A DNA stretch of 64,000 bases from Rodentibacter caecimuris (GTDB lineage: Bacteria > Pseudomonadota > Gammaproteobacteria > Enterobacterales > Pasteurellaceae), in contig NZ_BBXJ01000001.1 of the NCBI RefSeq assembly GCF_001019715.1, positions 2,046,001 through 2,110,000 on the forward strand, given 5' to 3'. The notes under the pieces were generated by a model. It did no database searches, was not told the origin of the DNA, and was given only the letters and a program-made list of their open reading frames with translations. The position numbers were made by a program, and so were the translations under genes. Below, one piece after another: positions 26,170 to 35,557 of this stretch. Numbering within the stretch: the first letter of the stretch is position 1; the number at the start of each line of letters is the position of its first letter.

Positions 26170-27091
26170 TGCCTTCGATTAAAACCGCATGGCGGTAATT
26201 TTCCAGCAAATAATCAAGCTGTACCGAAAAATAAACATTTAGGCTATCTTCGCGCAGTTCTTGCTTGAAGAATAGGCGTGCCGTGTTTTGTTTTAGGTAA
26301 ATGGCAAGGTTTGAAAACGTGGTAATTAGAATGCAATTTGCCGGAAAGAAAGGCGCATTGATTGCACGCAAGCCCCCGATAAGGTTTTGTGAGGTTAAAA
26401 GCACGCCATTTTGTGCATTAAGCTGTTTTGGCTCAAGCTGAATCAATGTACCGTCTAAAACATTACGCCCGCAAATTGCGATTAAATCGCCACTTTCGCG
26501 AAGTATTGCCGGCAATTTTTCAAGAGCTTTTTTAATAAGTTGGGCGGTTGTTTGCCCGCTTAATTCAACGGCTTGAATCACTTGCGCTTTTTCTTTTAGC
26601 TGTGCATGCCAACCTTTCGCCACATCTTCGCCCAGTGGGTAGGCTTGTGGATCGGAATCTTTTGCACGATGTGTGCCGTGAAAGCCTACCATCGCGAGAT
26701 TTTTCGCAAATTCTCCGCCTAAACGGGCATTAAGGGCTTTTTCAAAATCAATTTCAGTAAAAAGATCCAGTTCGCTATGCAAAAGGCGAACGTCGAGATT
26801 AATTTGGGCGCACTCAAAAGGGGTTACATCTTGCACGATATTGCGCGGTTCTCGGGCGTGCTTGTCGGTGTCTGTGTTGCTGACAATCGGCAAAGAGAGT
26901 GCATAGGCTTTATTTGGCGAATCTTCAACAAATTTTGTGGTGATTAAGCCTAAAAAAGCGTGGTTTTTAATGCCTTGTTTAATGATTTTTTCCACTTTGG
27001 CGTGGTCGTTGAAATGGCTGTATTCTTGCATTTCTACGCCTTCAAGTTCGTTTTTGTAGGCGGTAAATTTTTCTTGAGTGAGTTTTTGCAT
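26153..27091 (-). CDS. P2 gpN-like major capsid protein
   Basis: A 312-residue protein that reads as a P2-family major capsid protein (gpN). Shared features are the TDTDKHAREPRN region followed by FECAQINLDVRL, the GFHGTHRAKDSDPQAYPL block, DVAKGWHAQLKEKA, LIAICGRNVL and the late FPANCILITTFSNLAIY. The classic P4 satellite has no capsid gene of its own and remodels that of its helper, so this is unusual. No portal, terminase or maturation protease gene is present, so these would have to come from a P2-like helper (HP1-type phages are candidates in Haemophilus). Confidence 0.8.
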   Translation of the reverse strand: MQKLTQEKFTAYKNELEGVEMQEYSHFNDHAKVEKIIKQGIKNHAFLGLITTKFVEDSPNKAYALSLPIVSNTDTDKHAREPRNIVQDVTPFECAQINLDVRLLHSELDLFTEIDFEKALNARLGGEFAKNLAMVGFHGTHRAKDSDPQAYPLGEDVAKGWHAQLKEKAQVIQAVELSGQTTAQLIKKALEKLPAILRESGDLIAICGRNVLDGTLIQLEPKQLNAQNGVLLTSQNLIGGLRAINAPFFPANCILITTFSNLAIYLKQNTARLFFKQELREDSLNVYFSVQLDYLLENYRHAVLIEGIEGQA

Positions 27092-27101
27092 ATTGTCATC
27101 C

Positions 27102-27794
27102 TTACATTTCAGTTAATAAACGTTTTAAGCCTTTTTCTTCTTGCTCTTGAAAGCGCTCAACGTGTTTTTGCGTTGGGGTTTTTGGCTTCCAATCGGCAGC
27201 CAGTGCCAGCGGTGGGAGTTTTAATTCTTCCGGCGTGGTTAATTCCACGTTGAATTTTTTGATAATTAGCGCATTAAATTCATCATGACCGTCTTTTTCT
27301 GTTAGTGGGTCATATTCACCGGATTGAACAAATAAGCCCTTAAATAGCGCGATTTTTGCCTTATTCTGCGCCATAAATTCGTCAATCAAGACTTCTGCGG
27401 TGAATCGGTAAATTTGCTTGCGGAAAGTGAGAAAATCTTGTTTGGCGGTGTAAACTTCTTCGCGCTTGTCGTAAAGTTTTTGTTCTAAGTCTTCATTCAA
27501 GGCAGTGAAGAAATCCACACGTGATTTTAATTCTGCTTTTAATTTTTGCGTGGCGCTGTAATCGTCAAGGGTGAGTTCACTTTCTGTCTCAAATTTCGCC
27601 TTGATTTTGGCAATTTCCGTTTCAAATTCATGGCGTACTGCCGCAATCGTGGCGTTATTTTTTGCCTGTTTGCGCTCGAGTGTACTCAATTCATCAGAAA
27701 GGGCGATGAGTGCCGCTTTTTTATCGTTAAATTCGCCTAAAAGTGCGGTCAATTTCGCTTGTTTTTCGGGGTGTTGTAGGGTGAGTTGGATCAT
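27102..27794 (-). CDS. Coiled-coil capsid-associated protein (scaffold or size-determination candidate)
   Basis: A 230-residue, strongly helical and charged protein. Two long heptad stretches occur (about 10-60 and 70-115), followed by a C-terminal domain ending KHVERFQEQEEKGLKRLLTEM over two segments. It lies 10 bp upstream of the capsid gene and its ATG overlaps the stop of the AlpA-like gene. Its size is close to that of the P4 external scaffold Sid, but no sequence match is claimed. An internal scaffold for the satellite's own capsid is the other option. Confidence 0.55.
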   Translation of the reverse strand: MIQLTLQHPEKQAKLTALLGEFNDKKAALIALSDELSTLERKQAKNNATIAAVRHEFETEIAKIKAKFETESELTLDDYSATQKLKAELKSRVDFFTALNEDLEQKLYDKREEVYTAKQDFLTFRKQIYRFTAEVLIDEFMAQNKAKIALFKGLFVQSGEYDPLTEKDGHDEFNALIIKKFNVELTTPEELKLPPLALAADWKPKTPTQKHVERFQEQEEKGLKRLLTEM

Positions 27795-28018
27795 TTTTTA
27801 CCTGCCTGTTTTGCTTTGTTGTTGCGTTGTTCAATGCGTGCGTTCATCCATGCGCGCACTTCACTTTCTAGCCATGCTTTCGCATTGCCGCCTAGATTGA
27901 CGGCTTCGGGGAATTTCCCTAGCCGTGCTTTGTCGTAAATGGTGGAGCGTGAAAGCCCCGTGAGGTTTATCACATCATCCACTCTTAAAAAGCGTTCTTT
28001 TTGTGTGTTGTCCGTCAT
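27791..28018 (-). CDS. Second AlpA-like regulator
   Basis: AlpA/excisionase-type winged-helix protein, 75 residues from ATG 28018 (MTDNTQKERFLRVDDVINLT); the open frame continues up to 28105. The motif GLSRSTIYDKARLGKFPEAV is typical, and it ends in a basic tail. It heads the capsid operon with a 4-bp overlap to the next gene, so it may control capsid expression, separately from the AlpA at 24.0 kb. Confidence 0.8.
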   Translation of the reverse strand: MTDNTQKERFLRVDDVINLTGLSRSTIYDKARLGKFPEAVNLGGNAKAWLESEVRAWMNARIEQRNNKAKQAGKK

Positions 28019-28105
28019 AATTTGCCTTATGGGGTGGTGTCTTGTATCCATTAGCCAACGAGTAAGCGCGGTCAGCCCGTTTTTTGCCTGATTGCCTTGT
28101 TGCAT

Positions 28106-28601
28106 TTTTCACCTAAAAAAATTTGGTGCGCTGTGTGTCCGTGCGTTACGCCTCGGAGTGGTTTTTATTATGGATAAATCAGGCATGGCGCGCATTAAAT
28201 GACAAGTGTTGCGGGGTGTTTCACAAAATCGGCGGAAAAATTAAGGGCAAATTCAACCGCACTTTTTATCAATGCGGGGGACTGTCCAATTTTTGCCGCT
28301 AGAAATTGGACTAAATTAGCATTTTTACGCCTAAATTTTGCGTTTTTCTGCGTTGGTTTGCGTTGATGAACGAATATTTAAAACATCAAGGCGCGCCAGT
28401 ATTGGCAAGGCTTGAAAGGCTTTTAAAATTTGCGTTGAAATCACTACAAAAAGCGTGCCGGCGTGGCGAGGGTTTGCTAGCGATTTTTCGCGCGTGGTTT
28501 TTGTTGAAAAATCGTAGAGAAAATAGGGTTTTAGGTATTGTAGGGATTATAGTTTTGATATAATAAATGCATGTAAAGCCAGTAACGGCAAGGGTTCATC
28601 A
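28106..28601. other. Non-coding stretch upstream of the capsid operon, with a hairpin
   Basis: About 500 bases with no convincing gene. It holds a 9-bp inverted repeat GTCCAATTT / AAATTGGAC (28284-28292 with 28303-28311), an uptake-signal core (28256-28264) and, at the right end, a TATAAT (28559-28564) before the small secreted-protein gene. A packaging (cos) site recognised by a helper phage would be expected somewhere in the element and this is one possible place, but no cos sequence was recognised. Confidence 0.4.
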
Positions 28602-28862
28602 ATGATTAAAAAGGCTTTCACTTTCGCACTTGCAATAGCTATTTCACTCGGTGCGACAAATTCAGCTATAGCACGAGAAAAGAAAAAGAGTAGTGGCATA
28701 ATTAAAAAAGCCGTTGTTGCTTATGTCGCATACAAAGTCTATAAACATTACAAAGACAAGAAAGAGGAACAAAAGGCGAAAAGCAAACAAAAAGAAACCT
28801 ATGTTGAGCCGGTTTATTATGATGAAGACTGCGAAAGTGAAGACGAATGCGAGGAAGAATAA
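28602..28862 (+). CDS. Small exported protein, satellite cargo candidate
   Basis: An 86-residue protein with a clear signal peptide (MIKKAFTFALAIAISLGA, cleavage about after SAIA, residue 24). The mature part has a basic stretch KKKSSGIIKKAVVAYVAYKV, a very basic middle and an acidic C-terminal tail with two cysteines (DEDCESEDECEEE). It is the only plus-strand gene in the element, has its own TATAAT (28559-28564), and lies between the integrase and the capsid operon, where phages often carry lysogen-expressed genes. The function is unknown. Confidence 0.65.
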   Translation: MIKKAFTFALAIAISLGATNSAIAREKKKSSGIIKKAVVAYVAYKVYKHYKDKKEEQKAKSKQKETYVEPVYYDEDCESEDECEEE

Positions 28863-28882
28863 AGGGCGGAACGCTCCGCCCT
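28863..28882. terminator. Stem-loop between convergent small gene and integrase
   Basis: Stem AGGGCGGA / TCCGCCCT (8 bp, 28863-28870 with 28875-28882). There is no U-tract on either side, so it may be a weak or factor-assisted terminator. Confidence 0.55.
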
Positions 28883-28889
28883 GTGACGG

Positions 28890-30113
28890 TTAGGCTTTCA
28901 TCGCCTCTAGCTTACATTGCTCGACATAATCGCCCCACGTTTGCATAATAGCTTGACGTGACTTCCATTTTTTTGATTTATCGTAGGCTTTCCTAACATC
29001 GCTTTTTGTTTCATGGGATAAACACCACTCAACCGCTTCATATGAAAATTGATCCAATTCATGCAAGTAAGTGCTTGCGATACTTCTAAAACCATGCCCC
29101 ACTAATTCCCCTTTAAATCCCAAATCTATTAGGGCTTTATTAACGGTTTGGCTATTCATCGGCTTATTCCATGGTGCTTGATAACCTGTAAAGACAAAAC
29201 GCCTATGCCCGTTAATTTCTTTCATAGTTTCTAAAACTCGCAAAGCTTGACGCGAAAGTGGAACACTATGCGCACGTTTTCCCCCTTTCATGCGTTCCGC
29301 CGGAATATGTAAAACTTTCTCATGCCAATCTACATCACCCCACTCAATATTTACCGCTTCACTAGCCCTTAGAATCGTAAGTAATTGAAATTCGATTAGG
29401 CATTTTGTCCCTATTTTTGAATTAGACGTATTGAGCTTATAAAAAACACGCGGCAGTTCTTCCGGTGGAATAGTTGGCAAATGTTGAGCTATTGGTTTTT
29501 TAAAACGCCTTGAAAGCCTTGCAAATGGGTTATTATTGATAATCCCGTCATCAATTGCATTATCAAAAATCTGTCTAATTGCCGTGCATAATTTATCGCA
29601 AGTATCTGATCCATCAAGAGGCAATAAAGCAGAATCAAATGATTTGATATGAAGATTTTCAATAGGTAAATCATCAAACTTAAATTTATCAAACAAATGT
29701 AACTCAACTCGGCGGTAGGCTTTCTCAATACTTTTTTTCTTTAATTCACCTTTCTGTTCTCGTTTATTACGCCATAAAGCCGCCAATTCGCCAAAAGTTA
29801 TTGATTTTTTTTCATCCTGTAGCCGTTGAATATTTTCTTGCTCTGAAGGATCAATTCCTAGTGCGAGTAAATCGCACCATTTACGCGCTTTTTCACGCGC
29901 TAAAGTTAAAGAAAAATAAGGATAAGCCCCAAAAGATTTTTTTACGCGTTTTTTGTTTATGGGGTGAGTATAAATAAACCGCCAGAATTTAGCCCCGTTT
30001 GGTTTAACCAATAAATAAAGATTATCCCTATCGGCAAATAATTGTTCTTTATCTGTCGGTTTAATGGATTGAATATATGAATCAGTAAATTTTTTTAGAA
30101 AGTTTCTAGCCAT
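28890..30113 (-). CDS. P4-type tyrosine integrase at tRNA-Ile2
   Basis: Intact integrase of 407 residues. It has the N-terminal DUF4102 part (LYLLVKPNGAKFWRFIYTHP), a core-binding domain and a catalytic domain with R249 in LRASEA, HGFR (H338, R341), a later LSH and nucleophile Y377 in KAYDKS. It reads away from the tRNA, with its start 196 bp from the tRNA 3' end; integration into that 3' end is the family habit. Between them lie three GGGAACA-type repeats. It is the same family as the decayed integrase at 16.7-17.6 kb. Confidence 0.93.
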   Translation of the reverse strand: MARNFLKKFTDSYIQSIKPTDKEQLFADRDNLYLLVKPNGAKFWRFIYTHPINKKRVKKSFGAYPYFSLTLAREKARKWCDLLALGIDPSEQENIQRLQDEKKSITFGELAALWRNKREQKGELKKKSIEKAYRRVELHLFDKFKFDDLPIENLHIKSFDSALLPLDGSDTCDKLCTAIRQIFDNAIDDGIINNNPFARLSRRFKKPIAQHLPTIPPEELPRVFYKLNTSNSKIGTKCLIEFQLLTILRASEAVNIEWGDVDWHEKVLHIPAERMKGGKRAHSVPLSRQALRVLETMKEINGHRRFVFTGYQAPWNKPMNSQTVNKALIDLGFKGELVGHGFRSIASTYLHELDQFSYEAVEWCLSHETKSDVRKAYDKSKKWKSRQAIMQTWGDYVEQCKLEAMKA

Positions 30114-30148
30114 CGTTTAAGCCCTAATGAACAAAAGACAACCGCTTT

Positions 30149-30198
30149 TGTTCCCTCGATTTAGCCCCTTTATTAAGAGGGAACAGAAAAGGGAACAA
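30149..30198. repeat. Integrase arm-type repeats, right end
   Basis: TGTTCCC (30149) and two GGGAACA copies (30179 and 30191, 12 bp apart). The 15-mer at 30184-30198 is identical to 17852-17866 at the far end of the element. Confidence 0.65.
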
Positions 30199-30308
30199 GA
30201 AAAGCGAACAATGACAAACACTAACGAACGAAAACAACAAAAGAAAAGTTTTTAATATGCTGTTTTTACTATGTTTTTGACAAAAAAGACGTTATTTGAC
30301 GGGTTAAA

Positions 30309-30385
30309 TGGTCCCCCCTACCGGACTTGAACCAGTGACCAAGCGATTATGAGTCGCCTGCTCTAACCAACTGAGCTAAGGGGGG
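30309..30385 (-). tRNA. tRNA-Ile2(CAU), integration target of the satellite
   Basis: A 77-nt tRNA with CCA encoded. The anticodon loop CTCATAA gives CAU, and the body (GGCGA-CTCATAA-TCGCT, then TGGTC) matches the isoleucine-2 type, whose C34 is changed to lysidine, rather than elongator or initiator methionine tRNAs. Its 3' end faces the integrase and is the likely att core. Confidence 0.9.
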
Positions 30386-30473
30386 AAACGCGGACGATTA
30401 TAGAGAAATAATGACGCTAAGTCTATAAGTAAAAGGATGGTCGCTTGAAAAATAACCATCCTTGCACTTGTAC

Positions 30474-32543
30474 TTATTGAAGTAACGAAATATCCGCCAC
30501 TTGTAGGAATAAATTACGTAAATTATTTAAAATTGCTAAACGATTTTGGCGTAATTTTGGATCTTCCGCATTGACCATTACTTTATCAAAGAAGTTATTA
30601 ACTGCCTCACGCAAGCCGGCTAAACGATCTAATGCCGCTTGATATTTGCCCTGTTCAAAGAGTGGCGAGAGTTCTGATTGTAGCGCAAGCACTTGCTCTG
30701 CAAGCACTTTTTCTTCCTCTTCGAGCAATAAAGTGCGGTCAATTTGTGATGAGATTTCCCCTTCTACTTTCGCTAAAATATTACTCACACGCTTATTGGC
30801 GGCAGCGAGGGCTTCTGCACTGTCGAGAGTACGGAAATGAGACACGGCACGTACTCGAGCATCAAAATCAGCCGGTTTAGTCGGACGACGGGCCAACACC
30901 GCTTGAATGACATCAACGGCAATGCCTTCGTCTTGATACCACGCACGGAAACGTCCGAGCATAAAGTCCACTACATCGGCAACCACATTTTCATTAGTCA
31001 ATTTATCGCCAAAAAGTGCGGTCGATTTTTGCACTAAATCTTCAAGATCAAGGGGTAAATTTTTCTCTACGATAATGCGTAACGCCCCCAATGCCGCACG
31101 GCGTAAGGCAAACGGGTCGGCACTGCCTTTTGGTGCTTGTCCGATACCGAAAATCCCTGTGAGGGTATCAAATTTATCTGCCAAAGCAACCGCACTTGCC
31201 ACTAAAGATTTTGGCAATGAATCGCCGGAGAAACGAGGCATATATTGTTCGTTTAATGCTACTGCCACTTCTTCATCTTCGCCGTCGTGGCGGGCGTAGT
31301 GCATACCCATCACGCCTTGTGTGTCGGTAAATTCAAACACCATATTGGTCATTAAATCACACTTGGAGAGCAAGCCTGCGCGTTTCGCTTTGGCTTCGTC
31401 TGCCCCGATTTGTTTGGCAATTTCGCCAGCTAACTGCTCAATACGAGCGGTTTTATCCCGCACTGTGCCGAGTTGTTGTTGGAACAACACCGTTTCCAAA
31501 CGAGGTAAGCGATCCACCAATTTTTGTTTTAAGTCGGTTTTAAAGAAGAATTCTGCGTCTGTTAAACGTGGGCGCACGACTTTTTCATTACCCTCAATAA
31601 TCGCTGTCGGATCCTCAGGATTGATATTCGAAACAAAAATAAAGTGCGGTAATAATTTACCCTCTTTGTCGTAAATTGGGAAATATTTTTGATCGCCCTT
31701 CATGGTATAAACTAAGGCTTCCGCCGGTACAGCAAGAAAACGATCTTCAAATTTTGCCATCAATACATTCGGGTATTCCACCAACGACGTTACTTCATCA
31801 AGCAAATCTTCTTCAATATCTGCCACACCGCCAAGTGCGGTCGCTTTTTCTTGAGATTTTGCCAAAATCTCCGCTTTACGTTCATTGAAATCAGCAATGA
31901 CCGAACCTTTTTCGCGTAGTAATTGTGGATATTGATCGGCATGTTGAATTTCAAATTCACGTTCACCTAAGAAACGATGACCACGAATAGTACGGGCACT
32001 TGCCACACCTAAAATTTCACCCTCGATGAGTTCATCACCAAGTAACATGGTGACAGTATGAACAGGGCGAATGAATTGCACGGTTTTGTCCGCCCAACGC
32101 ATTGGTTTTGGGATAGGCAATTTTGCTAAAGCGTTCACCACAATGTCGCCAAGTAAATTTTGGGTCGGCTGACCTTCGATTTTCGCACGATGAACCAGCC
32201 ATTCACCTTTATCCGTCGCAAGGCGTTCCGCTTGATCCACAGTGATACCACAACCACGGGCCCAGCCTTCAGCAGCTTTGGTCGGTTTGCCTTCGGCATC
32301 AAACGCTGCGGATACCGCAGGCCCACGTTTTTCAATTTCTTTGCTCGGCTGCTGTGTGGCAAGCGCTAGCACTTTCACCGCCAAACGACGTGGTGCCGCA
32401 AACCATTCGATTTTATCAAATGCTAAGCCTGCTTGATTTAATTCCGCCTGTACGTTATCCACAAAGGCAGTAGCTAATGTTTTAAGAGCTTTTGGCGGCA
32501 ACTCTTCTGTGCCGATCTCTACGAGGAAATTTTGGGTTGTCAT
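30474..32543 (-). CDS. glyS: Glycyl-tRNA synthetase beta subunit
   Basis: Beta subunit (689 residues, as in E. coli) of the tetrameric bacterial glycyl-tRNA synthetase. It starts [20 protein letters not shown] at 32543; a further ATG at 32558 overlaps the stop of the upstream gene and is less likely. HD-like and C-terminal anticodon-binding parts are present ([20 protein letters not shown] is characteristic). Separated from glyQ by three genes, one of them an Mrr-type nuclease. Several uptake-signal cores lie inside. Confidence 0.97.
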   Translation of the reverse strand: MTTQNFLVEIGTEELPPKALKTLATAFVDNVQAELNQAGLAFDKIEWFAAPRRLAVKVLALATQQPSKEIEKRGPAVSAAFDAEGKPTKAAEGWARGCGITVDQAERLATDKGEWLVHRAKIEGQPTQNLLGDIVVNALAKLPIPKPMRWADKTVQFIRPVHTVTMLLGDELIEGEILGVASARTIRGHRFLGEREFEIQHADQYPQLLREKGSVIADFNERKAEILAKSQEKATALGGVADIEEDLLDEVTSLVEYPNVLMAKFEDRFLAVPAEALVYTMKGDQKYFPIYDKEGKLLPHFIFVSNINPEDPTAIIEGNEKVVRPRLTDAEFFFKTDLKQKLVDRLPRLETVLFQQQLGTVRDKTARIEQLAGEIAKQIGADEAKAKRAGLLSKCDLMTNMVFEFTDTQGVMGMHYARHDGEDEEVAVALNEQYMPRFSGDSLPKSLVASAVALADKFDTLTGIFGIGQAPKGSADPFALRRAALGALRIIVEKNLPLDLEDLVQKSTALFGDKLTNENVVADVVDFMLGRFRAWYQDEGIAVDVIQAVLARRPTKPADFDARVRAVSHFRTLDSAEALAAANKRVSNILAKVEGEISSQIDRTLLLEEEEKVLAEQVLALQSELSPLFEQGKYQAALDRLAGLREAVNNFFDKVMVNAEDPKLRQNRLAILNNLRNLFLQVADISLLQ

Positions 32544-32557
32544 TGGTTTATTTCTCA

Positions 32558-33391
32558 TTAATTTTCAATATATAATCTAATTAAATTTTTTTCTTGATCA
32601 AAAGACCATCTCGCATTCTTACTAGTAATTACATTATCCATAGACAATAAATTATATTCTCTTAATACATCTGTAACCCCTGCAAGATAATTTCTACTTC
32701 TATTTATTGTGAAAGAATATGTTTTGTCATTGATGACAACATCTATTTTCTGCATAGAGTCAGGTATTAATTTCATAATAGATGATGGTATAGATATCAT
32801 TCTTGCTCTAATATCATTTGATGTAATCATTTTTTCTATGTAATTATCATCGTTATGATTAATAGGATTTGAATTTATTTTTGCCATCTTATCTCTATTC
32901 AATAACTTATTCATTTTCTCTGAGCTAAAAACAGGTTTAAATATAAATCCTATCCCATTATCTATACAGCTTTGTACCAATGATTTACCGTCAATAAGAA
33001 CTATTGGTTTTGATATATCATTTGTTGCTTCTTTTTTAGCGTCTTCTGTAAAATTTGAAGTACAAATAAATATTCCTTTATACCCAAAAAGGAGCGTACC
33101 TTTCAGCTCTCTAATTTCTCTTACACCTACGTTACGTTTAAAAGCATATCTCTTAGCTTGGATAAAATAATTTGTGATATCTATTTCACTGAAATCACCA
33201 ACACCTTTTCTTATAGCAGTAAGGTCTATACCACCGTCTCTAGATCGTTGCGTTATCTCAACTTCATCTAAGCCCATTTTTATCAGATACTCTTTTAAAA
33301 ATTCTTCAAAATCATATCCTGTCTCAAAATAATTATAAAATTCAGTCTGAATCCTTAATAATTCACCATTGGACAATGTAGATATATTCAT
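32558..33391 (-). CDS. Mrr-type restriction endonuclease-like protein
   Basis: A 277-residue protein. The N-terminal part is an Mrr-cat fold: [20 protein letters not shown], then the catalytic DGGIDLTA and FIQAKRY (a D-x(n)-QxK active site of the PD-(D/E)xK superfamily), and [10 protein letters not shown]. The C-terminal part (about 180-277) is not recognised and may bind DNA. No methyltransferase gene is adjacent, which fits a modification-dependent or defence nuclease. Clearly more AT-rich than its neighbours; it ends 14 bp before glyS and shares its transcript. Probably acquired. Confidence 0.75.
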   Translation of the reverse strand: MNISTLSNGELLRIQTEFYNYFETGYDFEEFLKEYLIKMGLDEVEITQRSRDGGIDLTAIRKGVGDFSEIDITNYFIQAKRYAFKRNVGVREIRELKGTLLFGYKGIFICTSNFTEDAKKEATNDISKPIVLIDGKSLVQSCIDNGIGFIFKPVFSSEKMNKLLNRDKMAKINSNPINHNDDNYIEKMITSNDIRARMISIPSSIMKLIPDSMQKIDVVINDKTYSFTINRSRNYLAGVTDVLREYNLLSMDNVITSKNARWSFDQEKNLIRLYIEN

Positions 33392-33495
33392 TTTTGTTTC
33401 TCAATTAAACGGCAAATGTAAGATATGTGAATTAGTTTTTAATGATTGAACATAGTTTTTTATTTTCAAACATCTCCCTAAAATTTCACCGTTTG

Positions 33496-33756
33496 CTAAC
33501 CGAAAATACAATCTAGCTCCGCCAAATCCAGTACCACTTTTTCGCCGTCAATTACTAATGCCGGAATACCGACATAGCCGTTGGCTTTGGCATTATCAAA
33601 CACTGAGTGGCTATCACGTAATTTTAGAAAGCGTTTAAAATTAGGTAGGGATTGTAAAATTTCAACGGCTTCATACGAAATGCCAAGAGTTTGTAATTTT
33701 GCCACAAAAAGAGCGGTATCCGGGCATTGTTCCGCATAGTAAAGAATCGGTTTCAT
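33496..33756 (-). CDS. Glutaredoxin-like protein
   Basis: An 86-residue thioredoxin-fold protein. The active-site loop is CPDT (one cysteine only), followed by a conserved-looking cis-Pro region (GYVGIPALVIDGEKVV). A monothiol site suggests glutathionylation chemistry or metal-cluster binding rather than dithiol reduction; the role is not known. It overlaps the stop of the upstream heme-binding-type gene by 1 bp. Confidence 0.75.
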   Translation of the reverse strand: MKPILYYAEQCPDTALFVAKLQTLGISYEAVEILQSLPNFKRFLKLRDSHSVFDNAKANGYVGIPALVIDGEKVVLDLAELDCIFG

Positions 33757-34409
33757 TATTCACTTTCTTTTTGCGCCGCAAGTGCGGTCGGGTTTAGCGT
33801 TGGTTCTGCAATTTTGGTTAAACGGTTGCGATCCGTATGATGGAAAGGTTCATCATAGTTTGGAATCAGCATAACCGTATCCTGCTCGTAAGACCAAGTA
33901 CCGTCATCATTGATTTTTACCTTGATTGTATAACTTTCTGTGGTGAAATTTTGCTCGATAAACGGATTAGAAATAATGCCATTGGTGAGTGAACCCCGCA
34001 CTGCTTTCACGGTAAATTCTTTTGCATCCGCCGGAGCATTGCCGGTTGCCATGAGCGTTTGTCCACGCGGGATACTTAAAGTAAAGAGAATATTGCCCGT
34101 TGCCGGCTCCCATAACCAATACCCCACTTGATCGTGAAAGGTTTCCACTTCATTTGGCTGAACAATACGGGTGTGATAACGCAAACCATAGAAAAGTTGA
34201 GGCCCGTTCGTTTGTGCGTCAATCGGTTGTAACTCTACCCGTTCGATATAAGGATCTTTTTCCGCGCCTTCCGCTTTAGGGTTAATATCTAAGCCACGCT
34301 TACCTTCCCAAATGCCCGCCAGTCCGGTTAATGGACCAAGATTAGCCAGCGTATTCACATCCGGCTCGGCTTCGGTATAAATATCTTTTGGGTATTGAAA
34401 ATCGCTCAT
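33756..34409 (-). CDS. FABP-like (nitrobindin-type) beta-barrel protein
   Basis: A 217-residue cytoplasmic protein of the heme-binding beta-barrel/FABP-like group. The GIWEGKRG block matches the family's GxWxGxG start, and many beta strands follow (FYGLRYHTRIV, QVGYWLWEPATGNILFTLS, TYSYE-type strands). Some members bind heme or nitric oxide; the proximal histidine cannot be placed by eye. It lies between glyQ and the glutaredoxin-like gene. Confidence 0.7.
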   Translation of the reverse strand: MSDFQYPKDIYTEAEPDVNTLANLGPLTGLAGIWEGKRGLDINPKAEGAEKDPYIERVELQPIDAQTNGPQLFYGLRYHTRIVQPNEVETFHDQVGYWLWEPATGNILFTLSIPRGQTLMATGNAPADAKEFTVKAVRGSLTNGIISNPFIEQNFTTESYTIKVKINDDGTWSYEQDTVMLIPNYDEPFHHTDRNRLTKIAEPTLNPTALAAQKESE

Positions 34410-34454
34410 CCTCTCTCCTATTTCATAAATTTCTAAAGTGCGGTTATTTTCAGG

Positions 34455-35363
34455 TTATTTTTTACAACCGGGGAAACCGAGGGCTTCACGGCTGGCGTAG
34501 TAAGCTTCAGCAACGCCTTTGGTTAAGGCTCGGATACGCAAAATGTAGCGTTGGCGTTCGGTAACGGAAATCGCTTTGCGGGCATCAAGCAAATTGAAAC
34601 TGTGTGCTGCTTTTAAAATGCGTTCGTACGCTGGTAACGGCAGTGGTTTTTCTAACGCTAATAATTGTTGGGCTTCTTTTTCATATTGATCGAAACAGTA
34701 GAATAAGAAATCCGTGTTGGCATATTCAAAATTGTAGGTGGATTGTTCCACTTCGTTTTGATGGAACACATCGCCGTAGGTGGTTTTACCAAGCGGGCCG
34801 TCCGACCAAACCAGATCATACACGCTGTCCACGCCTTGAATGTACATAGCCAAGCGTTCTAAACCGTAGGTAATTTCACCCGTAACAGGCTTACATTCTA
34901 AGCCGCCGACTTGTTGGAAATAGGTGAATTGGGTCACTTCCATTCCATTCAACCACACTTCCCAGCCTAAGCCCCACGCGCCAAGGGTCGGGTTTTCCCA
35001 GTTATCTTCGACAAAACGAATATCGTTTTGGGTCGGATCGAAACCGAGCATTTTCAGGCTATCGAGATAAAGTTCTTGAATATTATCCGGTGAGGGTTTA
35101 ATCACCACTTGGAATTGATAATAATGCTGTAAGCGGTTTGGATTTTCGCCGTAACGACCGTCAGTCGGGCGACGGGATGGCTGTACATAAGCGAACGCCA
35201 TTGGCTCGGGGCCTAACGCTCGCAATGCCGTCATTGGGTGAGAGGTTCCCGCCCCCACTTCCATATCAAATGGCTGAACAACAGTACAACCCTGTTTTGC
35301 CCAATAATCTTGTAGGGCGAGAATCATACCTTGGAAGGTTTTTACATTGAATTGATTGCTCAT
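34455..35363 (-). CDS. glyQ: Glycyl-tRNA synthetase alpha subunit
   Basis: Class II catalytic alpha subunit, 302 residues from ATG 35363 ([20 protein letters not shown]). The frame is open to 35477, but this start gives the usual length. Motif 2 and 3 blocks are clear: [33 protein letters not shown], and [20 protein letters not shown]. With GlyS it charges tRNA-Gly. Confidence 0.97.
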   Translation of the reverse strand: MSNQFNVKTFQGMILALQDYWAKQGCTVVQPFDMEVGAGTSHPMTALRALGPEPMAFAYVQPSRRPTDGRYGENPNRLQHYYQFQVVIKPSPDNIQELYLDSLKMLGFDPTQNDIRFVEDNWENPTLGAWGLGWEVWLNGMEVTQFTYFQQVGGLECKPVTGEITYGLERLAMYIQGVDSVYDLVWSDGPLGKTTYGDVFHQNEVEQSTYNFEYANTDFLFYCFDQYEKEAQQLLALEKPLPLPAYERILKAAHSFNLLDARKAISVTERQRYILRIRALTKGVAEAYYASREALGFPGCKK

Positions 35364-35557
35364 AATCTTGAATCTAAATGTGATAAAAATACCGGCATTA
35401 TACTTGAAACAGCAGGGCGGATAAAAGCAAAAAGTGCGGTTAAAAATCTCCGCAGTTTTTATGAATAGAATTTGCATTCCCTATGAAAAATCTCAACTAG
35501 GAAAGCCAATAGAGTTATGTCAAAATGCTCTCCTACTCCCCCTAAAGGAACATATCT

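Noticed and set aside
28363-28563. 66-residue plus-strand frame before the small exported protein
   Set aside because: It has no ribosome site, and its composition (many Arg, Leu and Lys in a low-complexity pattern) does not look like a conserved protein.
30309-30385. Elongator tRNA-Met (anticodon CAU)
   Set aside because: The anticodon stem and variable region match the isoleucine-2 type (lysidine-modified CAU) rather than methionine tRNAs.
35364-35557. Cobalamin riboswitch upstream of the TonB receptor
   Set aside because: The interval is short and no B12-box-like sequence or matching hairpins are visible.
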